A stretch of DNA of 64,000 nucleotides from contig LR990040.1 of the NCBI GenBank assembly GCA_905147135.1, forward strand, positions 21,125,857-21,189,856. The letters are read 5' to 3'. Shown here in pieces: positions 43,350-54,238 of the stretch. Position numbers and translations under genes: made by a program. The DNA comes from Blastobasis lacticolella (taxonomy: Eukaryota; Arthropoda; Insecta; Lepidoptera; Blastobasidae). The notes beneath the pieces were generated by a model. That model was not told the origin of the DNA. It did no database searches and saw only the letters and a list, made by a program, of their open reading frames with translations. Within the stretch, counting starts at the first letter, position 1, and each line of letters opens with the position of its first letter.

Positions 43350-43905
43350 ATTTTAGGATGTAAGGGTTGAACTGCAACTAAAGCAACTCACAGAAGTTAA
43401 CTACTAGGCTTGAGCTTCCTCCATATCTAAGAAGTATTGAAAACATAACTATATCTTCACGCTTGGGACGTGGTTTGGAAATTTGCAGTGTTTAAAATAC
43501 TACTGTCTATGGACATTCTACCTGGTTAGCCAAGTAAGACATAGTCGCATGTAACAAAGTATATAGTTTGGTTAAGTTTAATTAAGACTTCGTATTTCTA
43601 ATTTCTTTTACGCAAATCATAAAATCCTTAAGACGAAAAAGATATACAAATATTTTTTCAAAATTCCGTTCAGTTGAAAATTAAGTGGTAAAGAACTCTG
43701 CAGTGTAATTTGAAAGCGTGCTACGTAATCCGTAGAGCTCACGTAGAACCCAGCTACGGCGTAGCACGTAGTGCACTGTGGTTACATGTTAGGATTTTTA
43801 TCTTCAAATGAGACAGACATTTTGTGAAATGCAAGAATTTGAACGTATTTTTACTTATGCTGTCAAAAGGCACATTAAATTCAATTTTTAGCTAAACAAG
43901 GTATC
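43350..43905. other. Stretch between the LINE halves, no gene
   Basis: AT-rich except for 43715-43790, a GC-richer palindrome-prone segment built of 'CTACGTAATCCGTAGAGC', 'ACGTAGAACCCAGCTACGG' and 'GTAGCACGTAGTGC', resembling a foldback MITE; a similar CGTAGC-rich patch is at 44725-44760. Confidence 0.4.
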
Positions 43906-43906
43906 T

Positions 43907-44234
43907 TTATCGACCTCACTTTAAAAATCTTAAGATCTTAACGCTAACCTCGCTCTATATCTATGAATGTGCAATGTTCGTAAGGCGGTACATCAACAGA
44001 TTTACTTTTAGCACGCGAGCTCGACGCTGTGATCAATTAATTGCACCAGCCCATAAGACAACTCTATGTGATAAAAGTGTTATAATAATGGTGCCCAAAA
44101 TCTATAACAAACTACCGGCACACATCAGAGGCTGTAATGACTGGGTAGTATTTAAAAAAATATTACTTGAATATTTAGTTGACAAAGCATTTTACTCTAT
44201 TAGCGAATTTTTAAGCGACTGTACAAATTAACTT
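43907..44234 (+). pseudogene. LINE ORF2 C-terminus, sense half of the split element
   Basis: One open frame from 'FKNLKILTLTSLYIYECAMF' through 'VRRYINRF', 'RCDQLIAPAHKTTLCDKSVI', 'VPKIYNKLPAHIRG' to the stop after 'EFLSDCTN'. This is the conserved C-terminus of Daphne/CR1-like LINEs ('LK-LPL-S-YI-E---FV', '-YNKLP--I'). It is intact in frame over about 108 residues. It begins where the minus-strand fragment at 42325 ends. Confidence 0.85.
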
Positions 44235-44526
44235 AGGAAATAACTGCAAATATTGGAAATAAAAAATGGAATTTAATGACTTATGCTTAGTAATGTAAAT
44301 AAAATATATGCTTAGTAATAAAATAAATTTGACATTATTATTTAATAACAATTTGACATGTGCGTAGATATATTTAACTTTATTTTAAGGAACTAAAACT
44401 GAATTATTGTACGTCTGTGGGCAGACCACAGAGCTCTCTGTATTCATTTAACACCTGTATATTATTTATATGTATACCAACCTGTGTGTCACAATAAAAG
44501 TATTTGATTGATTGATTGATTGATTA
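44235..44526 (+). mobile_element. LINE 3' UTR with ATTG-repeat tail
   Basis: AT-rich untranslated region ending 'CACAATAAAAGTATTTG' and about five ATTG units at 44506-44526. An AATAAA followed by a tetramer repeat is the 3' terminus of the same LINE. Confidence 0.8.
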
Positions 44527-45528
44527 TTTTATTTATGGTCTGTTTTATGGGTTGTCGATGATGATTCTAGTTTACGTATATATTATATATGTCTGGAAAT
44601 AGGGCAGGCTCTAGCGGGGGAAAATCAGCTACATCACTATATTTAAATTACTATACATAATAAAATCGATAAAAATTTAAATCGGGTAAAGTGGTAATGG
44701 CAAAAGGCGCGTTATGAAAACTGTAGCGCTCCCTACGCTACGACGACGTAGCACCTTTCTACGCAGTGGTTACTCTTCAAAGTAAAGACTGACTAAATAT
44801 AAAAACTATAATATAATATAATAACAAGTTAGTGTAATCAGTTTTCAAAAAGTATAAGATCATATTTATAGCTCCTAATATTTGCCCCGACTATGTACAA
44901 ATACAGACTATGTAAATGTTTTACCAAACACGATTTCAGGCGAAACTAGTTCTAGATCAAACTACTTTATCCCAAGCGCGTGAGGATTAGCTACTGAACT
45001 GAATTGATAATTCCCCAACAATGAAAGTTACAATAGCCTTTTCCAAAGCATATTTCCAATCACGCCATATTTATCGGAATACCGGTTACGCGCAGTTCCA
45101 TTATTTTCCATTGCGAAACAGACAAAAAGTCCTCACTAAACAATTGGAAATAACGCCGTAGGGCGTAAAACAATTCAATGGACTGAAAATTTTGCATGAC
45201 CAATCAGTTTTCATTTGTTTGATTGTGACGACCAATGCTCGGCATGCTTCTTCTGAAAGGACATAAAAATCGTTTTAAACTATATCTGAAACGTGTAGCC
45301 ACTAAAGCGTGGGTGTCGTAAGCAAACGACAACAACAAACGTCGTGGCAACGTAGTACGAACGTCGTAAGCAAGCGACAAACGGTCGTGAAATCTCCTCT
45401 CATCTCATATGTACCTAAATATATTTTTGTACCATCCATACCTTTGATTTTATAAATATGTTGACATAGTATAATGGAAGTATAGGTATATGGAGAACAA
45501 TTACTAAATATACCGAAAAGTGTTTTTA
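44527..45528. other. Stretch without genes; local direct repeats
   Basis: Contains two copies of 'GTCGTAAGCAARCGACAA' (near 45316 and 45368), about 52 bases apart, and the CGTAGC-rich patch at 44725-44760. No coding pattern. Confidence 0.45.
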
Positions 45529-45605
45529 GAATAGAATAGAATAGAATAACTTTAGTGTTGAACTGTGTAGGTGCATTTAGGTTTTACAAATTATATTTGT
45601 AAGTC
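45529..45605 (-). mobile_element. LINE 3' end with ATTCT-type tail, minus strand
   Basis: 'AGAATAGAATAGAATAGAAT' then 'AACTTTAGTGTTGAACTGTG' is a reversed (ATTCT)n tail next to a non-coding end. Confidence 0.5.
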
Positions 45606-45815
45606 TCAACAGTTTTTGAAGTTTTGTAAAACCTTTGTAACTATAGATTGACCACGTGACTGGAACGTCGCCCGCAAGGCAAGAGGTAAGTGGGAGGGTG
45701 AAGTTTCGGGGCTACGGGCCCGGCAGCGCGGGGCAGGGGCATTTAGTTCAGCAAAACACCACGACGTAATGACGTTTCTTTTTTTATATAGCCTATGGAA
45801 AGCGGCCACCGCCAT
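45606..45815 (-). other. GC-rich repeat-like open frame, unrecognised
   Basis: An open minus-strand frame of 69 codons with motifs 'KKRNVITSWCFAELNAPAPR' and 'TSPSHLPLALRATFQSRGQS'. The block is GC-rich (45660-45745) and the words 'GGCAGCGCGGGGCAGGGGCA' are, from memory, common in lepidopteran repeats. I think this is transposon-derived and not a host gene. Confidence 0.3.
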
Positions 45816-46078
45816 CCAGGATATCTGAAACCTAAGAGGAGCTGATGTGATACCGTTTTGAGGTACCTGTAGACATCCCGTTTAAAGAACCTCATGTTAT
45901 AGTGTAAAGGAAATTAATTCTTCAGCTCATTCCGCAACTTGCACGTGCGCGGTAAAAAGGCTCGCGATGCTCGTATGTTAGTTGGATGCAGGGCGTTTCT
46001 TGGAAAAACCGTTAAGCTCTCTGCGATTCAAGATGTTTCATTTGTGTTGTTGACCGGTGTCCAAATCGTACCACGATT
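45785..46078 (+). mobile_element. Retroposon fragment, related to 7765-7960
   Basis: Shares 'CTCATGTTATAGTGTAAAG', 'TTGCACGTGCGCGGTAAAAA' and 'GATGCAGG-CGT' with 7765-7960 and 'GTAGACAT-CCGTTTAAAGAA' with 5190-5200. Continues with 'GTTGACCGGTGTCCAAATCG'. Class unresolved. Confidence 0.55.
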
Positions 46079-46727
46079 GGATGAAAGCAAAGTTTTCACA
46101 AAACAAAAACCTTTTATGCCATTGTGAAGTCATCCAATTCGCATTCTATACGTATACAAGCAATCTTATTGGCGGGACCCGTGCCTGACTTGGCGTTGGT
46201 CTCGGCAGCTAATGAAAACATGCCGAACAAAAAGGTTGCAACGCTGGAAACTAATTAGTTACAGGGGTGCCACGTACCGGACCCATAGAATGTTGTGCTC
46301 GTCGGTTATAATATTACGCCCAAGGATTTTGAATAGACTTCAGTAGCTAACGTTGTAGCATATTTTGGGGGATATTAAATACCGTAATGAAAAAGAAAAA
46401 TTATATTTTTTTATGTATTAGTACTCTATTAGACTGGCATCACAGTATTGTAACACCCGTATTTACAAACCATACTTGTTTAAGTACCGCTTGTCTACTA
46501 AATGAACGCACTGCGCACGGGTCCATGTTTAGTTAATTTTGTTCATTTTAATAGACGCATAGTGCCAGTACCGAACCCTGTGCGTTCACGCGTATTGTGT
46601 TACGCCATAGTAACGTCTCTAAATACGGGAGTAAGATGGAGCATATCAGCCTATAGCCCTACACTGCCGATCGGCAACTTACAGCAGACTTAGAAGCCAT
46701 TTTTTACTTCGGACTTGGGGTTAGACT
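46079..46727. other. Stretch without recognised genes
   Basis: The plus frames at 45939-46127 and 46502-46693 have no domains. Nothing else seen. Confidence 0.4.
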
Positions 46728-46774
46728 ATTAAACATTTATCCAATTATGAGATGATAATGGATAGATGTTTAAT
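46728..46774. repeat. 16-bp near-perfect inverted repeat
   Basis: ATTAAACATTTATCCA and TGGATAGATGTTTAAT (15 of 16) with a 15-base spacer. Confidence 0.8.
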
Positions 46775-46955
46775 ATTTTATTAACATTATTATAGAGGAA
46801 AGTAGACAGGAATGTTTTTTGTCGTCTCGCAGAAGCCGTAATGTTTAATATAACTAAGCTTCGTATATATGACACACGTGTGATTTTATTTTGAAGTGCA
46901 AATGTTAGCCGTATGCGAATAAAATATTGCACATCAATCATTTTCACCATCAATG

Positions 46956-47010
46956 TGGAATCAAACCAGGGTCGCAAACGGGCGCCCTTGCCACTCGGCC
47001 ACAACGGCTG
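46956..47010 (-). mobile_element. tRNA-like SINE head, third type
   Basis: The minus strand reads 'CAGCCGTTGTGGCCGAGTGG' (A box TGGCCGAGTGG), then 'CAAGGGCGCCCGTTTGCGAC' and 'CCTGGTTTGATTCC' (B box). The two boxes are at tRNA spacing, but the acceptor stem does not pair, so this is a pol III SINE head and not a tRNA gene. Confidence 0.65.
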
Positions 47011-47619
47011 TATCCATAATGGTCAAAACCACTAATCAGAGGAAGGGTCTAACAGAAAATCTAATTACCTTTAACCGCGCGTCACGTAGGCACGAAACAA
47101 ACAGAAACTATACTACCCAATTAAAAACTGCTTAATTGTCACGCATTCAGAATTTAGATTCGTGTTCACATCTTTGTTAGATTTAATTAGTTTTACAATT
47201 ATCTTGATGGTTGGCTTAATCGATGATTTTCCGGAATCTTCACTGGAGAGTGCTGTTATTTCTATTCTATGACAGTTTATGCACTAGATATCCGAGCTTG
47301 ACGTGGCAAAAAGATACTGTATTTTATACTAAAACAATGTGTTTTTTATGTAGGAGACGCCGCCATTGGAACGCCCCACCCTAAATTTGACGGAACACAT
47401 GTGTTACAGTAAAAACCTGTTTAGTGGTGGCCGCCTTGCATCCGCTGGGCCGTCTGACCGTGTGGTACCCTCGATAATAAAAGTAACCTAAACGACAGAA
47501 AATGTCGAATAACCCCCGATCAGATTCACATATACTCAAATATTTTGAAACAAACAAAGCTAAGAACCATCTCTGAAACTGAACTGAACTGAGAAACTGG
47601 CTTAAAAAATAAAGAAAAC

Positions 47620-47728
47620 CGCATCCAAATCGGTCCATTAGTTCAGGAGCGACGATGCCACAGACAGAGACAAATATACACATGTCAAACTTGTAACACC
47701 TCTCTTCTTTCATCAGAGGTTAAAAATT
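47620..47728 (+). repeat. Dispersed repeat, second copy of 6975-7085
   Basis: 'AAATCGGTCCATTAGTTCAG', 'GACGATGCCACAGACAGAGA', 'ATGTCAAACTTGTAACACCT', 'CTTCTTTCATCAGAGGTTAA'. Better preserved than the copy at 6975. Confidence 0.65.
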
Positions 47729-47985
47729 GATTCCGTTTCCTTTTATTATTTAGTATCGTTATTTTCAAACGCTATTAGAAGAATTTTATTTACAACAATG
47801 ACGAGAAAAGTATGTGTTTACATTAGTGGTATCTAGCTAAGTAGGTACCTACTGAGGTACAGTTGAACAAAACAACGAGTAATCCCGTGTATGTGACGTA
47901 TGTGGCTAATGAAGTTTCACACCCGTATTCAGACGTTACTATGAGGTCACACAGTGCGGTTCCAACTGTCAATATTTAGTTGGTA

Positions 47986-48310
47986 CATGAGTGGCGACAC
48001 TTGGTACATGGTGTGCCAAAATGAACGAAATTGACCAATAATAGAGCCGTATTGACCGTGTGGTGACCGGCAGAGTAGAATAGCACCAACCCCTTACGCT
48101 CATGGGTGTCGTACAAGGCGACTAATGTTTTCGAGGCAAAAGATCAAAAGTCTCCGTAGTCTGAAAAATGGGCAGCAGCATTTTCAGCATTTTCCGCCTG
48201 CCAAGCGTGGAGATTATGGCAATAACTTCTCCTTTCGTGGGAGAGGCCCTAAGTCCTGCAGTGGACTGTTACGGGCTGTGATGATTGAACGCAGTGCGTT
48301 CACTTAGGAG
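47986..48310 (+). repeat. Dispersed repeat interrupted by a retroposon
   Basis: 'GAGTGGCGACACTTGG', 'GAACGAAATTGACCAATAAT' and 'AGAGCCGT' end at 48050, and 'GAACGCAGTGCGTTCACTTA' resumes at 48287. The uninterrupted version is at 14361-14440. Confidence 0.75.
48051..48288 (+). mobile_element. Retroposon ('CCTGCAGTGGACTGTTA' family) with 5-bp target repeat
   Basis: Starts 'CCGTGTGGTGACCGGCAGAG' and ends 'CCTGCAGTGGACTGTTACGG' plus 'GCTGTGATG'. ATTGA occurs at 48051-48055 and 48284-48288. Since other copies also begin ATTGRCCG, the left ATTGA could belong to the element, so the duplication is not certain. About 40 bases of the middle ('GTTATATTTACAACACTGCG') are lacking compared with 53395-53650. 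Confidence 0.75.
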
Positions 48311-48900
48311 ACGAGCACAGTGAGAATGCATAATAACGCTACTTTACGTTATTGTATTGTTACTATACGGGTACGACTATCGCCCATAGCATCCACGATT
48401 CTTTCATTTAGGTGTCACAAAATGATGCATTGTCTGTTATGGCTACGCTGAAACGAATTGTGCCTCTAATTACTTCTGGCTAAGGCTAGCTGGGTTCAAC
48501 CGAACATAACATATATACAGGGTAATTACTCTAAATGGGTCAGTGAGGATAAATCCGAAACATAAGGTGATAGCCGATTTTAGAATACGGGAATTGAATC
48601 CGGCTCAATTTGGTAAAAAAAACCGACAGTAGTTTACCTTAGTTGTTAATCTAGATAGATCATTAGGATCATGTTTTTCTAACAAACCTTGTTAAAATAT
48701 TAGACACAAATGCCTACAATTTCAGAAAATTGCAAAAAATATTGTGTTTAATTCCTTGTGTGTACTGTAATGTTGTAACTAAATATTTCTCAAAATGTTA
48801 ACACAAACATGGACAGTTATGGATATTTACATAACTAAAAATCTAATCAAAGTGTTTCAAAAAAAATTGATCAACGTATCACCATATCTGTTAAATGTAA
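48311..48900. other. AT-rich stretch, possibly part of a longer repeat
   Basis: No gene. The right part may belong to the Helitron-like element ending at 48957, whose 5' limit I cannot set. Confidence 0.35.
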
Positions 48901-48957
48901 CAAATGTTTTCTGACACCCTTAATACAGAAAGGGCGAAGCCGCGAGCTAAAAGCTAG
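48901..48957 (+). mobile_element. Helitron-like 3' end
   Basis: 'AGAAAGGGCGAAGCCGCGAG' then 'CTAAAAGCTAG' with CTAG at 48954-48957 before T. Lep1-type 3' end; the 5' limit is unknown. Confidence 0.55.
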
Positions 48958-49079
48958 TGTTTAATACTTATTACGAAGTTTCGCTTATCTTCGTCCGTAA
49001 CTTTATCCTATCTCGGAACTAAAGTAATCTGTTCGGAGATTTTGATGAACTTAGTTATGCTATCTGAAGCAAAGCCAAT

Positions 49080-49176
49080 GAAAGAAGAGATATATTGTAA
49101 ACAGGGCAGGGGTACAGTAGCGTAGTGGTAGGGTAAGGTAGTAGGAGTATGACACCACGCGAACGAAGCCAGCTAG
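49080..49176 (+). mobile_element. Helitron-like 3' end
   Basis: 'GGTACAGTAGCGTAGTGGTA', 'GGGTAAGGTAGTAGGAGTAT' and 'CCACGCGAACGAAGCCAGCT', CTAG at 49173-49176 before T. The sequence after it (49177-49240) repeats part of 49060-49105 ('GCTATCT-AA-C-A-GCC---G-AAGAAGAAATATAT-GTAAACA'). Confidence 0.6.
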
Positions 49177-49249
49177 TGCTATCTAAAACAACGCCGTTGC
49201 AAGAAGAAATATATAGTAAACAACTGTCCTCGGCTGTATCCATGTACGG

Positions 49250-49708
49250 TAGAGACTTGTGACATAAATTTTATCTGTGTATCTGTCTATAATATCGTAG
49301 CTCCCGAACGGATGGACCGATTCCGATACTGTTTGTCATTTAGTTTTACAATAACTTTACCAACAGGAAAACGTCGGAAAGTTCTGTACCAAGTTTACTC
49401 AAATATTTCCAAAACCATCACTTAATAAGTTTTCAAATTAAAACCATTTTTCATAACTAGCTTCTATCACGCGGTATAGTGGGCACAGACAGAGGTCCCT
49501 GAAGAAAATGTATCCGTTCGCAATGATATCTTACTTTGCCCACGATCTTGAGACATGAAGGGCCGACCTGAGAGAGAGATCGAAATCGGTCAATTTCAAG
49601 AGCTACAATGCCACGGACATACACCCATACACTGATCTTCAAACCTACACATCAACAGATACACACGTCAAACTCGAATCACTCTTCTTTTTGGTCGAGG
49701 GTAAAAAA
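49250..49708 (+). repeat. Lep1-like segment and third copy of the 6975 repeat
   Basis: 'GTAGCTCCCGAACGGATGGA' with 'CCGATTCCGAT' is a typical start of lepidopteran Helitron-like elements. 49560-49708 matches the 6975-7085 and 47620-47728 copies: 'GAGCTACAATGCCACGGACA', 'CACGTCAAACTCGAATCACT', 'CTTCTTTTTGGTCGAGGGTA'. Confidence 0.6.
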
Positions 49709-50459
49709 CACAACAAGATGCCCTCAATAAAGGTCCTATCTTTCACATAAATATACGAGCGTACGTTCGATCGATGGGGCAGCCTTTGTATTCAAAAGCA
49801 TTTATTTAGAGGAATTGTCTTTAGGGAAGCACCTTGCATACTTTATCTGTAATAATCTCGCCCATAATCTGGCTTACTAAGAAAAATTTCAGCAACAAAT
49901 CTGAGAAACAATTTAATCCCATCTTAACGTATTAAACTAAAAAATGTCTTCTTTGATAGCAATTAAAAAAGGATTATTTTGTTTCAGGAGGGTTTTTAGA
50001 ATACGCTTCTGTTTTTAGATACAAAATAATATATTTTTCTCTAAATTAAGCCCATGATAATAATTAAATTATCATATAATTATGAAACACGATCATAATA
50101 AGGATATTTATATTCGTAGTTTGTTTTATTTTATGCGATATTGATTTGAAATAAATGCTTAAATTTTCTAAAATATTAGATACCAGATGAAATTGTAGTA
50201 TTCAGTTCTCGAATAAATCAAATTATTAATTTAATTTTATGATAACTGATTATTGAATGGTAATTAATTACAGCAAACAATCCATACCATACAGCATCAC
50301 TCTTAAAACTAAATCTCAACTCTGTTAACAAAAATAATTCAAAGCTATTTCTCAAACTTACTTCATGCAACCGATGACAAAGACCAAACCGGCACGGCAC
50401 AGTCATGAGTCCAAAGTTCTGGAACTACACTCCATTTTTATCGTTCACAAAACCTATTA
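49709..50459. other. AT-rich stretch, nothing recognised
   Basis: Very AT-rich, especially 49990-50240. The 62-codon minus frame at 50218-50406 is unrecognised. Confidence 0.4.
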
Positions 50460-51720
50460 GTATACCAAGAATGCTAAAGTCCATTAATGTTCGCAAGAAC
50501 TTTCCACGTGGCCGAGAACTCACGAGCGGAAAGAGTTTGTCGGACCCGAGTCTCCCCCGAGACTAGCGTCCCCTTCAACGCACCAGTGTGTACTGACAAC
50601 TGTCACAGTACCGGCCGGCGTTTCACCCGCTTTTACTACGCCCGATTCTCCTCTTTTGCCCTAGCTTGCTTTAACGAAAATTTATACACAGGAAAGTGTT
50701 TGTACACACATGGGCTTCAAACGACGGTGGTGGAGTTATCGGGTTACTAGACATCCTGTTGCCTAAAGGGAACCCTGGTCCGTACGAGACCTATCTTCGC
50801 CGCTGCGACGTTGCACGCACGACACCTGGCTACACCTATTATCGCCTCTAATAATACAAGATAAGGCCCAATTTTGCTCGCGATAATGAACAACTTAAGT
50901 TCATTCAAAGACGGCAGACACGGATGAAGTGCGCATGTGTCCGAGTTCCATTCGCGCCGGAATGCCGGGAAATAGTGCCGTCCCAGTCCTACTTCAAGTT
51001 TTTGGTCGAGATAAGACGCTATCAGTTGGAAAGTCGGAGGTCTTGCATTCTGATTTCGGGCATAAATGTTAATTTGTCAAATATATCACTCGAGCGACTC
51101 GGTTAATGACGTTCCCTTTGCAACTGGCGGCGCAAAAAAGCGATCTCATCGACGTGATGCGATCAACTTTGGAAATTATCAATATTGATGATAATTAGTT
51201 CTGGATAATTTAATTAAATGATAACATCACAGCCCTCAAAGTAAGGGTGAACCTCACCCGAAATATTAATGTGCAGCTGAATTTCACATTCACACAAGAA
51301 CAATATGCAAATTCGAATCTTCAGGTCACGAGCGGCTGAAATTTCGGCGAAAATTTAATACTCCTCGATAGGAGCCGTTTCATTCAACACGACTCAGAGC
51401 AGAACAACTCAAGTTTTTATTAATACTTGCAAGAAAAAGGAATTGTACGACGAGTTGGTCGGGAAGTTTCGCCCAACTACTTGCGGGGGAGCGGACAAAG
51501 AAAAATAATTTCCTTACAACTAGAGATGATATTAAGCGGGAGATAAGACTATGAGTGGAGCACTCTTTCGCGCGGGGGGAGCGGAGGACGAGGGCGTTTA
51601 TACAAAGCTATGAATAACAATTTACCAAAGAGCCGGGAGCGCAAACACTTTAGCGTGGAAGTTTGTTTCGAAGTGCCCAAACTCACGAACAATACCCTAA
51701 CGAGGAGCCAAGAAAGTGTA
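50460..51720. promoter_or_regulatory. GC-richer, repeat-free block, possible regulatory region
   Basis: Contrasts with its surroundings: higher GC, many CpG, no recognised mobile element. Sub-blocks: 50500-50640 (CpG-rich), 50780-51110 (mixed; a plus frame at 50924-51106 has no domain), 51180-51215 with homeodomain-type AATTTAATTAAATGATAA words, 51535-51600 with 'CGCGCGGGGGGAGCGGAGG'. Could be an enhancer or non-coding exon of a gene outside the window. This is inference from composition only. Confidence 0.3.
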
Positions 51721-52477
51721 CGTTTTTGTTTGACGAGAGGTTGACTGTGTTAACCCTTACATTGATACTTTGTTAGGCTTTCATTTCCAATTAAATTGAA
51801 GACCGTAATCAGATAGAAAAATATTATTGTTTGTTTGACACTTTTCCTGCCATTCACGCAACTGTGTACAATTTCATGTATAATTTCGCTGTAATAAATT
51901 ATCTTTTAATCATCATTTTCGGACGTGAACGGTTTTTGCATTTAAACTTGTGATAACCTACTGAGTATGGCAACGTTAACCCCATATAGATATCGTAGAA
52001 GGAGTCTTAGAGGCGTACCACATATTGCAAAAAAATTGGCATTGCAATAACAATCTGTCAAGCGTCATGTCTGTGGGTGCAAGCGACGATGCTCATTCCA
52101 AGCTTTAAGAGCCGTTCCAAACGGCGCGGTGCAGCACCGTACTGTAAAGATTTTACCACACAGGCGGTCACACGGGCGGTGCGGTGCCGCAACGTTGTAG
52201 GGAAGAATAGCCTATATCGTACCCCTAACCATGAACTTTGTTTTTGCGAAATCTGTTGCAGATATTGTTACTGTGATGTGTTAATACTTACCTATAATAT
52301 TCTGCAGCAGATTTAGAGGGGAAGTTTCTTTTGTACACACAAAAATATGTCTTTTCGGTACAATTTAGATACCAGCTCGTTTTATTATACCACTTTGTTC
52401 TCAAATTGTACTTTGGTATTTTGCAATTACACAGGTATTGGAAATGATCATGAGTACCAATATTTGCGTACTCCAAA
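51721..52477. other. Stretch without recognised genes
   Basis: A plus frame of 79 codons at 52077-52316 (Arg/Cys-rich) has no known domain and no supporting context. 52085-52200 has GC-rich words 'CGGCGCGGTGCAGCACCG' (near-palindromic). Confidence 0.4.
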
Positions 52478-52560
52478 TCATCATCATCACAGCCCATAGC
52501 AGTCCACTGCAGGACTTCGGATATCTCCTACGAAAGGGGAGGTTATTGCCATAATCCTTG
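52478..52560 (-). mobile_element. Retroposon 3' end ('CCTGCAGTGGACTGCTA'), minus strand
   Basis: 'ATCATCATCATCACAGCCCA', 'GCAGTCCACTGCAGGACTTC' and 'CGAAAGGGGAGGTTATTGCC' are the reverse of the family's 3' end. 5'-truncated to about 80 bases. Confidence 0.7.
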
Positions 52561-53394
52561 TACGTCGTCTTGTACGTGGGTAAAAATACGTGATACGTCG
52601 CAATTTTTCCGGGACGCCGTCGAAGTGCGACGTTCATCGAATCCACATCAAAACGCGAACTGACTGCCTCATCCCCCGTTTCCTACATCTTCGGGGGTCG
52701 ACATTCAAGTATTTTGCCGCTTGAACCGCCGTTATAGATGTCACTTTGTCACTCGCGCTCACTCGCAGATAAGACCGGCGTCACACTCGCTCGTCTAAAT
52801 ATAATATTGTTCTGTCACTGCAGCCGCGGCTCGAGGGCCGGGGTTGGGTAAGTGTTATGCCTCTCGAGGAATCTTCAAGGGTTAGTTTGAATTTCGTCAT
52901 AATGGTTAGCCTAGTGAATTTTGCCGTGACTTTGGTCGGGTGCGAAGCGATATTAAGTGGCCCGTATAACCGTATCTGTATTTCTTGAGGTAGGTATATG
53001 TGTGGAAATCAGAATATTACGCTGTATCTACTAGAATAATCTTTTTAATTTGTAATCCTTATCCTAGCTGTACTAGCCAATGCTAGGGTTCTCTCTTCTA
53101 GCAGTAAGCGCTTTCAAATTTACTGAAAACACTTCCCATATCTACTACAACCTTTAATTAAAAAGTTATGTTATGGCTTTTACGTGCGGCGACTACCTGA
53201 CCAGCAGGGAAAAACCGATTCGCCAGAGCCTCATCCGTTTGTCAGCTATATGACTTGACATCGTTTCTGTATTTCCCGTATTCCTCTACACGTAAAGAAA
53301 TACCGAGAACAGCTCTTTCCATTGCACACTGAGTGAGCGTGAGCTCTGGTATTGCTTGTATACCTTGAGCTTGCATTTAATAAGATTGACCGTG
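52561..53394. other. Stretch without recognised genes
   Basis: 52600-52860 is GC-richer ('CACTGCAGCCGCGGCTCGAG' near 52820, containing a CCGCGG palindrome). No gene is supported. Confidence 0.4.
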
Positions 53395-53650
53395 TGGTAT
53401 CCGGCAGAGTGGAAAAGCTCCAACCTTACACTCGTGGGTGTTGTATAACCCGTGGGTGAACTAATGATTTCGGGGCAAAAAATCTCAGAGTCTCCGTGGG
53501 CTGGAAAATGGGTAGCAGCGTTTTTCATTGTTATATTTATAACACTGTGATCTCCAACCCGTGTAACAAGCGTGGAGATTAAGATAATAACCTCCCCTTT
53601 CGTGGGAGAGCGCCTAAGTTCTGCAGTGGACTGTTATGGGCTGTTGTGAT
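53395..53650 (+). mobile_element. Retroposon ('CCTGCAGTGGACTGTTA' family), full length
   Basis: From 'ATTGACCGTGTGGTATCCGG' through 'CTTACACTCGTGGGTGTTG', 'TGGGTAGCAGCGTTTTTC', 'ATAACACTGTGATCTCCAAC', 'CCTCCCCTTTCGTGGGAGAG' to 'CTGCAGTGGACTGTTATGGG' plus CTGTTGTGAT. A small duplication ('CGTGGGTG' twice near 53430-53456) is private to this copy. Confidence 0.75.
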
Positions 53651-53942
53651 AATGGTAATAAGATTTGAAATACATTCTGAAAACGTAAAACAAAATTGTT
53701 GAAATAACTTTCATGTACACAATTATTAACTTCTCGGTAATTTAACGGGTAAGTTAATATTCGGTGATATCGCCTACGTGTTTCTAAATCGGTGCCCGTT
53801 CCTATTTAATAGTTGTCCGGGCATTCACGTAAGTGCGGTTTATTACCGAAATAGAACGAAGTAACAACTCGAAGTTAGGATATAAATAATATATTATACC
53901 GCTTGATATTCTACATTTTGGGGTGATAATTTTATAAAGGTA

Positions 53943-54132
53943 CTAGCGAGCCGCCCCGGCTTCGTGCTTCGGCATGGGTTACCTCGGCTTTGGTTACTTC
54001 ATATTTGGTTCCAGAATAAATTCTCTAGCAGATGGTAAAAACCGCATCAAAATCCGTTGCATGGTTTAGGAGGAGTTTGTGGAAATACAAACGGACAGAG
54101 AGTCACGGCAAGCCACTTTATTTTATATTATG
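53943..54132 (-). mobile_element. Helitron-like element, minus strand
   Basis: CTAG at 53943-53946 preceded by A, then 'CGAGCCGCCCCGGCTTCG', 'ACCGCATCAAAATCCGTTGC', 'ATGGTTTAGGAGGAG' and 'GCAAGCCACTTTATTTTATA'. Shares 'CATCAAAATCCGTTGCATGG' with the 191-bp array and the far end with the 13033 family, so it links the two. Confidence 0.7.
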
Positions 54133-54164
54133 TGTAGATGTAAAGTTTTCTGGTATTGCAAACG

Positions 54165-54238
54165 TCCATAGGCTGCGGTGACTGTTTACCATCAGGCTGG
54201 CTGTAAGCTTGTTTGCCAACTTGGTGGTATAATGGCGA
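54165..54238 (-). mobile_element. Retroposon fragment ('CACCTGATGG' family), minus strand
   Basis: 'GTTTACCATCAGGCTGGCTG', 'TAAGCTTGTTTGCCAACTTG' reverse the common word. Confidence 0.5.

Noticed and set aside
45606..45815. Host gene on the minus strand
   Set aside because: GC-rich frame resembling common repeat sequence; no exon structure and no known domain.
46956..47010. tRNA gene on the minus strand
   Set aside because: A and B boxes at the right spacing, but no matching acceptor stem; best read as a SINE head.
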